Shown here piece by piece: positions 7,989 to 14,986 of a stretch of 43,996 bases of DNA (its first letter is position 1; the number at the start of each line of letters is the position of its first letter). The position numbers were made by a program, and so were the translations under genes. The DNA is from Methanolobus sp. UBA474. GTDB taxonomy: Archaea > Halobacteriota > Methanosarcinia > Methanosarcinales > Methanosarcinaceae. The stretch lies in contig DANZ01000069.1 of the NCBI GenBank assembly GCA_002501695.1, positions 456 to 44,451 of the forward strand. The letters run 5' to 3'. Below the pieces are notes generated by a model. It was not told the DNA's origin, ran no database searches, and worked only from the letters and a program-made list of their open reading frames with translations.

Positions 7989-8900
7989 TCAGTCATTGAA
8001 CATGCCAAGCCTTATCGTAATGAAATTATATATCTCCTCAGCTAGGTCTATATCGCAACAGCTCTCTATTCCATGGAAGCCGGGAGAGGAATTCGCTTCG
8101 CAGACCTTGAAATGGTTACCGTCAAAGAGCAGGTCGATGCCAGCTATATCCAGGCCGAACATGCGTGCTGTCTCGGTGGCAAGCCACTCTATTTCGGGCG
8201 TCATCGCGTAACTCTTTACGTGCCCGCCGGTCGAGAAGTTGGCCTTGAAGTTCCCGTCTCTGGATGTTCTTTCTATGCAGGCTATAGGCCGCCCTCCGAG
8301 CACAAAGACCCTGAGATCCCTGCCTTTGCTTGTCTGTATGAACTCCTGCAGTATTATGTTCAGTTTAGGATCGGTTGAGTGTATCAGGGTCATAAGGTCG
8401 TTAAAGCTTGCCTTGCTCTCCGAAAGATATACGCCCTTGCCCCGGGACCCTGAAATGGTCTTTATGACAAGGGGAAATCCTATGTATCTCTCTACAAGGT
8501 CTACGTTCACAGGATATTTTGCAAGCATGGTCCTGGGCACAGGGATATTGTTCTCTGCAAGTATCTGCTGTGAATAGAGTTTGTCCTTGACGGTATCTAT
8601 GCTATGGGCCGAGTTAAAAGTATGGACACCAAGCCTCTCAAGGTGCCTGATAACCGCCATTGCAAAATAGGTTGTCCCCGCCCCTGTGCGCGGAAGGAGG
8701 AAATCAGGAAGCGATACTATCTCTCCATCGAGAAGTGTGCTCTTTCGATCCTCTCTGGTCACAATAAGGTCTATTTGCTCGGGTTTTACAACTTTTATAT
8801 CTATGTTCCTTTTCCGTGCGGTCTCTATCAGACGATGGATCTCATAGGCATCCGGCCACAGTTCTTCCTGGGCATATTTATAAAGGATCCATCCTTTCAT
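7989..8900 (-). CDS. RimK-family alpha-L-glutamate ligase (ATP-grasp)
   Basis: 303-residue ATP-grasp enzyme. Family members add glutamate through its alpha-amine to a carboxyl acceptor; in methanogens such enzymes include MptN (tetrahydrosarcinapterin) and CofF (F420). Visible ATP-grasp landmarks: FLLPRTGAGTTYFA in the N-terminal domain; the lysine of PLVIKTISGSRGKGV with the glycine-rich loop; LQEFIQ; DLRVFVLGGRPIACIER; and the metal-binding tail FKVCEANSSPGFHGIE. It resembles E. coli RimK throughout its length but has no RimK C-terminal extension. The acceptor cannot be read from the sequence; sarcinapterin or F420 are the obvious candidates in this group of organisms. Confidence 0.85.
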   Translation of the reverse strand: MKGWILYKYAQEELWPDAYEIHRLIETARKRNIDIKVVKPEQIDLIVTREDRKSTLLDGEIVSLPDFLLPRTGAGTTYFAMAVIRHLERLGVHTFNSAHSIDTVKDKLYSQQILAENNIPVPRTMLAKYPVNVDLVERYIGFPLVIKTISGSRGKGVYLSESKASFNDLMTLIHSTDPKLNIILQEFIQTSKGRDLRVFVLGGRPIACIERTSRDGNFKANFSTGGHVKSYAMTPEIEWLATETARMFGLDIAGIDLLFDGNHFKVCEANSSPGFHGIESCCDIDLAEEIYNFITIRLGMFND

Positions 8901-9052
8901 CCCGATAAACCTCTACTGCACATTGCTATGCAATTGCCTTATTAGTATATAATCCATATGATAATATTTGATAACTGCCTGCGTTTCAGGCCTGACAGTC
9001 AGGGCTATATAATATACGGTCATTGCGCCAGACAAATCCGGGAAGTCTCAAA

Positions 9053-9217
9053 ATGGAAATAGAAGATCTGATCATTTGCGCAATTGCTGTCGGTGTGCTG
9101 GCGAGTTTTGTAATATATGCATCCATAAACCCCCTTCCGTGTAGCCATTTCCTGATGGAGACAGTTACTTTAGGTGGAATATTTGCCTACATGTCTGCCC
9201 AGGCCGGTATTCTGTGA
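9053..9217 (+). CDS. 54-residue membrane protein
   Basis: Small frame; the open frame extends back to TTG 9023, but ATG 9053 (MEIEDLIICAIAVGV) is the natural start. There are two hydrophobic segments, about residues 6-23 and 35-50, joined by a short loop with Pro-Leu-Pro-Cys-Ser-His. There is no recognised family. The ribosome-binding signal is weak (GGGAAG). It converges with the broken RibD-like gene, with stops 3 bp apart. It is probably real because of the clear membrane pattern, but could be a relic. Confidence 0.45.
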   Translation: MEIEDLIICAIAVGVLASFVIYASINPLPCSHFLMETVTLGGIFAYMSAQAGIL

Positions 9218-9220
9218 AAC

Positions 9221-9889
9221 TTATTGTTCAGATATCCGGTAAAGCACATGCAGGTGCCCGCCGGAAAAAGTTTCCTGCCTGAGCGGTTCAAGGTTCAGAC
9301 ATGGCTTTCCTGTTTTCCTGAAAAGGCCTGCGCTCTCTTTCCCGATCATTGCAGGCGTGATCACCAGGCTGATCATATTTACCAGTCCCTGGTCAAGCAG
9401 TACCCCGCAGAGTGTGCTCCCGCAGTCAGTTATTATTCTTCTGAAGCCGTATCTTTCATTACATTTTTCAAGAGCCTGCCTGTAATCCACATGCTCTATG
9501 CCTGCGGCAATGTAGTCAAGATCTCTCTGCCGCAGGTACTGAATGTATGAAGCAGGTGTTCTTTCAGAGACCAGTACGATAACATCCTGACAATATTCTG
9601 ACCTCTGAATACATGCAGTATCCCCTCCAGGATCCCACGGCTGTCAGCAATTATCCAGTAAGGTCCTGAGTTCCCGCCTGCCTGAGGGGGCTTTACAAGA
9701 TCAGATGGCTCTTCAGCAGGTATGGCGCCAGCGAACATCCGGCCCCGTCTTAGCCGTGTTAGAACCGATTAGCATAGTATCCGGATCAAGTGAGCTCAGT
9801 ATCTTATAGTGTAGTCCTATGTCTGCGCTGAACCCTGATAAGGGACCATCAAGACTGACCGAGTTATGGATCATCACTTCCGGTAACAT
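9221..9889 (-). pseudogene. RibD C-terminal/dihydrofolate-reductase-like reductase, broken by frameshifts
   Basis: Three frames together rebuild one protein of the RibD_C family (NADPH reductases acting on pyrimidine or pterin intermediates). The N-terminal part (MIHNSVSLDGPLSGF...LIGSNTAKTGPD) is in one frame. The middle (PAEEPSDL...PYWIIADSRGILEGILH) is in the next, with a shift near 9735. The C-terminal part (CQDVIVLVSERTP...YRQALEKC...GFRRIITDCGSTLCGVLLDQGLV) is in the third, with a shift near 9600-9610. A coding-like frame also continues upstream to about 10009 without a start codon, ending near an A6/T6 run, so a third lesion is possible. Other genes in the window are intact, which favours true decay over poor sequence. 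Confidence 0.75.
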
Positions 9890-10048
9890 CTCTTTCTCAC
9901 GTCTCATGAAAACCGGACAGGAACCTGTTGTATTGAACAGATCGCTTGTTTCTTCAAGCTCAGGTAAGTCCTGAAAGTATTCCTCGCAGCTCTTTTTTGT
10001 AGAACAGGGTCACAATGTGAATGTGATTTATCATAATGATGATACTCA

Positions 10049-10056
10049 TTATATAC
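10049..10056 (+). promoter_or_regulatory. TATA box for the structured RNA candidate
   Basis: TTATATAC inside a very AT-rich stretch (10022-10080). The expected start, about 25 nt downstream, coincides with the first base-paired element of the structured region (CTAGTA at 10080). The same AT stretch could also serve the decayed minus-strand gene. Confidence 0.55.
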
Positions 10057-10079
10057 TATAATATACAAATATTAATATA

Positions 10080-10414
10080 CTAGTATGGGCTACTAGGATA
10101 TGCAGGTGCAATACCTGTGCAGGAAACTGCAATGACCAAACATATAGGTGCAATATGTAACTCGGCCGGAGATCCCCGGCAACCAAAAACGGAAAAACGA
10201 AAGTCAACTGCAAATGGAATCCGGGCAGAGGCAAATCCTCCCAAAGAACGTCAAACTTTGCCCGGATCCCTGCAGTGACGCACAATAAATGGAGCATGAG
10301 CTATCCGGTGGGGAATATTGGACCATGGGTTCATGTGGTGGGTGGTTCCGGGGAGTGGTGGAGTATGAGCGAATAGGAGTGCATTCCGGCAACCCGGAAT
10401 GCACGGGTTATTGT
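10080..10414 (+). ncRNA. Structured non-coding RNA candidate, unassigned
   Basis: No credible reading frame covers this stretch, yet it is dense in perfect stems. They are: CTAGTA/TACTAG (10080-10085, 10091-10096); CAGGT/ACCTG (10103-10107, 10113-10117); a GCAG-GAAA-CTGC GNRA hairpin (10119-10130); CATAT/ATATG (10141-10157); and GCCGG/CCGGC (10165-10180). A long composite stem pairs 10203-10227 with 10259-10279 (about 20 pairs, including ATCCGGGCA with TGCCCGGAT) and encloses GAGG/CCTC. An outer stem pairs ACAATAA 10282-10288 with 10408-10414, and an 11-bp perfect hairpin with CAAC loop lies at 10379-10404. The GNRA loop and TATA position favour the plus strand. I found no RNase P, SRP RNA or tRNA hallmarks. 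Boundaries are approximate. Confidence 0.6.
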
Positions 10415-10459
10415 CAGCATTGCGATTTAAGTCAGTTCCTCCGTTCAAGGAAACTTCGG

Positions 10460-10479
10460 GTGGTAAGGTTAGTTACCAC
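10460..10479. repeat. 7-bp inverted repeat over the stop codon of the TPR gene
   Basis: GTGGTAA (10460-10466) and TTACCAC (10473-10479) pair around a 6-nt loop that holds the TAA stop of the large TPR gene (10469-10471, minus strand). No T-run follows on the minus strand, so it is not a standard terminator; it may stabilise the 3' end of the mRNA. Confidence 0.4.
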
Positions 10480-13108
10480 TCAGTTCCCTTGCTTTTTCGT
10501 ACATCCAGAGCGCATCATCTTCTTTTCCGATGTTCTCAAGTATGTAGCCAAGATTGGTCAGGGTACATGCCGCACTGTCTCTGTATGACTGGTTATCAGG
10601 CTCTTCCTCGAGGATCATGGCATATCTTTTAAGTGCGTTCTCGTACAGGGGTTTTGCCCTCTCCAGCTCTCCTTCCTCAAGCAGGAAATATCCCAGATTG
10701 TTAAGTATGTAGGCTACATTCTGCTGATATCCTGTGTTGTGGCTGTTATCTTCAAGGAGCGCCTGGTATTCCATAAAGGATTCTTCAAACAGGCCTCTTG
10801 CTTTCTCCACATGTCCCATATCAGTCAGCAGGGCCGCCATTTTGCACTTCATGGAGGCTGTCCTTTCCCGGTATTCTATATTCGCAGGGTCTGAGGAGGC
10901 CAGTTCCCCATATGAATACACTGCATTCTCATAATAGTTCCTTGCCTCTTCCATATATCCATTCTCATCAAGGAGCTCCGCCATATTCTCCAGTATGGCA
11001 GCGCTGTCTTTTCCAATATATGCATTCCCGGGATCCATCTCTGCAAGCTTCTCATACATCCTGAGCAACATGTCGTATGCTTTTACTTTTTGCTCAAAGT
11101 CCTCCATCTCCGGGACGGATACTTTCAATTTCTCCAGCATTCGCGCTGTCTTTAAGCGGTACTGCGAACTTTTGCCTTCGCCTGAAAGCAGTCTGAGGTA
11201 TATTCCTAGTCCTTCCGCAATGTGATCCGCTTCTATCATCAGGTTTGCAATTTCCTCCCGCAGACTTAGCGTGTTCTGGAAGTATCGCAGGTTTTCGGGC
11301 TCGATCGCAACCAGTTGCTCGCGCATTGCAAGTATCTTCTCATACTCACCTATCAGAGCTTCCCTGTTGGTGGCGTTTCGAGGATCCCTTTCCATACTTT
11401 GGAGAATGCTGTCGATCTTGTCCCTGTGGCTCTTTGCTGAAGGCTCTGTTCTACAGAGTTTGAAGTATATGGCAAGAGCCCTGTCTTTCTCTTTCAGTTC
11501 CATCCGGATATTCCCGGCAGCTTCAAGGGCGGATATGACCTTTGCAGCATATTCCTCATTACCGCTCTCAGCAGACATCATTGACTCATTCATAGCAGCG
11601 GCCTTTTCAAAATATTCCGCGGCCTCTTCCCGCATTCCCATCTCCAGCATCAGTTTGGCTGTCTCATACAGCATGCCTGCAGTATCTTTTTTGATGTCTG
11701 CGTCATCCGGGATGATCTCCCCGAGCCTTGAGGTCCTATCAAGCATCATTTTGCATGCCGTGACTTTCTCCATGTCAGGGGCCATTCCGTCTATAAGATG
11801 CCGCAGGTCCTCGATGATGGAGCTGGCACCATCCCGGAACATCTCATCCGACGCTTCTGCCTGAAGAGCTTCAAGAGCAATGTCCGACGCCAGTATGAGA
11901 TCCTGCAGGGCCATGGGTCCGTTGTGCATGTCAGCAAGGATCTTCCCCCGGATATCCAGCGCAAAAGCAACGTTCAGCCGGTAGGACATATTGGAAGGAT
12001 CGATATCCTGCAACAGCTCGCATGCCTTGAGTATAAGTTCATGGTCACGAAGCTTTTCCTCCGAAATTTCTTCATGGTCGACCAGTTCATTGAGTTCCCT
12101 TAGTGCGGATATGGTCTCTGAGCGATATTCCTGGTTCTCAGGCTCCGCCTCAAGCAACTTCTGAAGGGACTGCAAAGAATCGATAAGGCGCATTTTTGCA
12201 CTTTCAGGTTCTTTCGCTGCTGCAAAAAGCTCTTCTGTGTTGTCAGCTGCGGAGATATGTGCAGCAGGAGCAGGTAGATTCTCTCCCCTTTCAGCAGCAA
12301 GACGCTGCTGTGTAGTATATGCCTCTGCGTACAGAGCTTCCGCCTCAGCGGCTTTACCTGCTGACATAAGCATGTCCGCATGGCCTGTCAGGGCAACGGC
12401 CAGTCTTTCGAGGTAAAGGGCCGTAGGTTCCATCTTTATAATGCTGCGGTAGACGTCTGTCAGTTGCCTGTACTTTTCCTCTGAAACCTCCTCTGATGAA
12501 CTGTCTGTCTCAAGGTTGAGGATATTCTCCAGGATAGTTGCCATCTTGAACAGCAGGGTTGTAGCCATGGCAGCGTCCTGAGGGCTTTCCCGAAGTATGC
12601 GGAGAGCCTTCTCAAAGCTTTTCTGTGCCGCTTCCTCCTCTCCTTCTTCCGCCAGCAGGGCGCCAAGGTTGTTCAGCGTTGAAGCTGCGTTTGACCTGTA
12701 AGTCATGTTGTTAATGTCACTTCCCAGAAGTTTATCATAAGCATGTACGGATATGTCATAATTTTTCCTTGCTTCTTTCCTGGAGCCCTTTTTTTCCAGG
12801 ATCGAAGCCAGATTACTGTAAATACCTGCCCTCTGTTCATAATTCACATAGCCTTTCCCCGAAAGCTCATTGCTGATATCGACAGCGAGCATGTATCTTT
12901 CAAAAGCCTCATCTTCCTGTCCCGCAGAGAAAAGAAGATCGGCGTATGTCTGCAGCACGCTGGCATATATGTCGGGTGATCCAGCTTCCTTTGCATTTTG
13001 TTCTGCCAGCTCCAGGGCATGAAGCGCGTCCGCATACAGCCCTTTCTCTATGAGGGACACCCCTTTGTTCTGGTGCCTGACTGCTATATCTCTTGATTGT
13101 TTGGACAT
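10469..13108 (-). CDS. Large cytosolic tetratricopeptide-repeat protein
   Basis: 879 residues with no signal peptide or membrane helix, built from TPR units of 34 to about 42 residues. Clear copies are at both ends: GVSLIEKGLYADALHALELAEQ near the N-terminus, LNNLGALLAEEGEEEAAQKSFEKAL at about 150, and LNNLGYFLLEEGELERAKPLYENAL and LTNLGYILENIGKEDDALWMYEKA at the C-terminus. The middle is more diverged, acidic and helical. TPR arrays are protein-binding scaffolds; no enzymatic domain is fused. It ends next to the structured RNA candidate. There is no obvious Shine-Dalgarno; a TATA-like ATATAATA near 13206-13213 would give a leader of about 70 nt. Similar Methanosarcina TPR proteins have no assigned role. 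Confidence 0.85.
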   Translation of the reverse strand: MSKQSRDIAVRHQNKGVSLIEKGLYADALHALELAEQNAKEAGSPDIYASVLQTYADLLFSAGQEDEAFERYMLAVDISNELSGKGYVNYEQRAGIYSNLASILEKKGSRKEARKNYDISVHAYDKLLGSDINNMTYRSNAASTLNNLGALLAEEGEEEAAQKSFEKALRILRESPQDAAMATTLLFKMATILENILNLETDSSSEEVSEEKYRQLTDVYRSIIKMEPTALYLERLAVALTGHADMLMSAGKAAEAEALYAEAYTTQQRLAAERGENLPAPAAHISAADNTEELFAAAKEPESAKMRLIDSLQSLQKLLEAEPENQEYRSETISALRELNELVDHEEISEEKLRDHELILKACELLQDIDPSNMSYRLNVAFALDIRGKILADMHNGPMALQDLILASDIALEALQAEASDEMFRDGASSIIEDLRHLIDGMAPDMEKVTACKMMLDRTSRLGEIIPDDADIKKDTAGMLYETAKLMLEMGMREEAAEYFEKAAAMNESMMSAESGNEEYAAKVISALEAAGNIRMELKEKDRALAIYFKLCRTEPSAKSHRDKIDSILQSMERDPRNATNREALIGEYEKILAMREQLVAIEPENLRYFQNTLSLREEIANLMIEADHIAEGLGIYLRLLSGEGKSSQYRLKTARMLEKLKVSVPEMEDFEQKVKAYDMLLRMYEKLAEMDPGNAYIGKDSAAILENMAELLDENGYMEEARNYYENAVYSYGELASSDPANIEYRERTASMKCKMAALLTDMGHVEKARGLFEESFMEYQALLEDNSHNTGYQQNVAYILNNLGYFLLEEGELERAKPLYENALKRYAMILEEEPDNQSYRDSAACTLTNLGYILENIGKEDDALWMYEKARELSGN

Positions 13109-13407
13109 GGGTGGTATTTCTCTGGATGTTCAGTTATGATGGTGAGATCAGTAGTAAGTGGTAACGGTGAATTGGCACTCTGTTCCAAAACAACAGTTAA
13201 CATAGTATTATATTCTTCTGCCGGAATGTTGCTAATTATGTTGCATGCTTTAAAAATGCACCTATGAGAGTTAATCCGGGTTGATAACTAAGGGATAGAA
13301 GACTATAAAAAGTGGATAAGTAAGGAATAAACAGGATGAGAACAGTCTTCAGGAAAGACGGCCTGAGCATCTTTCCCGATATTGCGTATCTCTTTCAGGG
13401 CTAATTT

Positions 13408-14076
13408 TCATCTTATGGGATCCAGGTGCTCTGCGAACCATTCTCCTGCCATCACGGCAACTTCCTCTAACTTGCCGGGTTCTTCGAACAGGTGAGTAGC
13501 TCCCGGAACGATCATCATCTCCGTTCTCACTTTCATCCTGTCCATGGCCGACTGGTTCATCTCTATAACGGGGGTATCCCAGCCCCCCACTATAAGCAGC
13601 GTGGGAGCCTTCACATCCGCAAGATACTCCTTTGCGAGGTCTGGTCTGCCTCCTCTGGATACCACGGTCATGACAGCATCCGGCCTGCGAACAGCCGCAA
13701 TAAGGGCTGCAGCAGCTCCGGTACTGGCTCCGAAATAACCAATGTTGAGTCCCTCAGTATCCGGGTTTTGCAGCAGCCAGTCCGTGGCTGCAACAAGGCG
13801 TGTAGCAAGCAGGTCAATATCAAAACGAAGGTGGGCTGTCAATGCATCGATTTCCTCTTCTTCCGAGGTCAGCAGGTCGAACAGCAATGTTGCGAGCCCT
13901 GTTTCCTGAAGGTACTGCGCTACAAACCTGTTCCTCGGGCTATGCCTGCTACTGCCGCTTCCATGTGCGAACACCACAATGCCTGTCGCGCCCTGAGGTA
14001 TGCTCAGATCCCCTTCAAGGGTGATCGGGTCCAGCGGGATGCTGACACGTTCGTCATGCACGAGAAATTCCGTCAT
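13408..14076 (-). CDS. Dienelactone-hydrolase-like alpha/beta hydrolase
   Basis: 222-residue alpha/beta hydrolase. The nucleophile elbow is GYFGASTGAAAAL (Ser), with Asp in GGWDTP and His in GATHLFEEPG, giving a complete Ser-Asp-His triad; GIVVFAHGSGSSRHSPRN carries the oxyanion-hole HG. I start it at ATG 14076 because a GGGAGGG Shine-Dalgarno lies just upstream, although the frame is open to 14154. It overlaps the end of the phosphoribosyltransferase gene by 23 bp, so translation is probably coupled. In several bacteria these two domains occur as one fused protein. The substrate is unknown. Confidence 0.82.
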   Translation of the reverse strand: MTEFLVHDERVSIPLDPITLEGDLSIPQGATGIVVFAHGSGSSRHSPRNRFVAQYLQETGLATLLFDLLTSEEEEIDALTAHLRFDIDLLATRLVAATDWLLQNPDTEGLNIGYFGASTGAAAALIAAVRRPDAVMTVVSRGGRPDLAKEYLADVKAPTLLIVGGWDTPVIEMNQSAMDRMKVRTEMMIVPGATHLFEEPGKLEEVAVMAGEWFAEHLDPIR

Positions 14077-14728
14077 CTTTTCCCTCCCTCGCTCCAAAAG
14101 ACCTTTCGAGCAGCTCGCAAACCTCTTTGTCGCTGGTCTGTGAAAAGTCTGCATACCAGGCGCCTACCCCATAGAATGGTTCGGGTGTTGTCAGGCATAT
14201 CACCTCATCAACTTCCCTTTCAAATTCATCGCAAGCGTCCTTTGCTGCGGTGGGAACTGCCACTGTCAGATGCGCAGGCTTTTTGACTCTGACAGCCTGC
14301 ACTGCCGCACTCATAGTGGCACCTGTGGCCAACCCATCATCTATCAGGATCACGGTCCTACCTTCGATATCAGGCTCAGGTCGTCCTTTGCGATACAGAT
14401 GTTCCCGTCTTTCCAGTTCCACCTGCTCGGCAGCAGCTACAGCAGCGATAGTATCATCGGAGATCCGAAGCGATCTTACCACATCCATATTCAGCACACG
14501 TATGCCTCCGCTAGCAATGGCTCCCATCGCCAATTCCTCATGGCCCGGCACTCCCAGTTTCCTGACTATGAATACATCAAGTTGCGCTCCCAGCTCCCTT
14601 GCAACCTCAAAAGCTACCGGTACCCCTCCCCTTGGCAGTGCAAGCACAAGCAGGTCCTTGCGCCCCGAATATCCGGAAAGCCTCTCTGCAAGCTTTTTGC
14701 CTGCATCGGTCCTGTTACTGAATAACAT
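14054..14728 (-). CDS. Phosphoribosyltransferase-domain protein
   Basis: 224-residue type I phosphoribosyltransferase fold. The PRPP-binding signature VILIDDGLATGATMSAA (about residues 126-142) is intact, and the N-terminal LVLALPRGGVPVAFEVA and the FIVRKLG segment match the ComF/Apt-like group often annotated as 'predicted phosphoribosyltransferase'. The C-terminal half includes YADFSQTSDKEV, typical of the group found beside or fused to dienelactone hydrolase. The nucleobase substrate cannot be inferred. It is the first gene of a two-gene operon, preceded by AGGAGGG just before ATG. Confidence 0.85.
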   Translation of the reverse strand: MLFSNRTDAGKKLAERLSGYSGRKDLLVLALPRGGVPVAFEVARELGAQLDVFIVRKLGVPGHEELAMGAIASGGIRVLNMDVVRSLRISDDTIAAVAAAEQVELERREHLYRKGRPEPDIEGRTVILIDDGLATGATMSAAVQAVRVKKPAHLTVAVPTAAKDACDEFEREVDEVICLTTPEPFYGVGAWYADFSQTSDKEVCELLERSFGAREGKDDGISRA

Positions 14729-14930
14729 TAGTAGTTCCCTCCTCCCTAATTTATAATATCCTCAATTACTATTTTACTTATGCGCATGGAACCGCTGTCA
14801 GCACATTGCATGACCGGCATCTTCCATGTAATATGATCCGTATGAATAGGATGCCGCAGGGGCATGGAAACACGGGCTATGGCTCGCGGGTGATAAGGAA
14901 AATAGTTAATTAGATAACATTCGTTTATAC

Positions 14931-14938
14931 GTATATAT
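14931..14938 (+). promoter_or_regulatory. TATA box for the secreted TPR gene
   Basis: GTATATAT lies about 50 nt before ATG 14987 at the end of a 260-bp divergent intergenic region; it predicts a start near 14960. Confidence 0.5.
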
Positions 14939-14986
14939 CTTCAGATCTATCCTCGAGTAACCACATCACGCTAAAACCTGATTCCC

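Noticed and set aside
10204..10448. Short minus-strand frames of 65-66 codons in the structured stretch
   Set aside because: Proline- and serine-rich translations without start signals; the stems and GNRA loop explain the sequence better.
13336..13404. 22-codon plus-strand frame after a TATA-like CTATAAAA (13303-13310) in the 299-bp gap 13109-13407
   Set aside because: No Shine-Dalgarno, no hydrophobic or metal-binding pattern; too short to support without conservation data.
13492..14286. 264-codon plus-strand frame opposite the hydrolase and phosphoribosyltransferase
   Set aside because: It lies antisense to two genes with intact catalytic motifs, has a cysteine- and histidine-rich composition typical of shadow frames, and shows no motif of its own.
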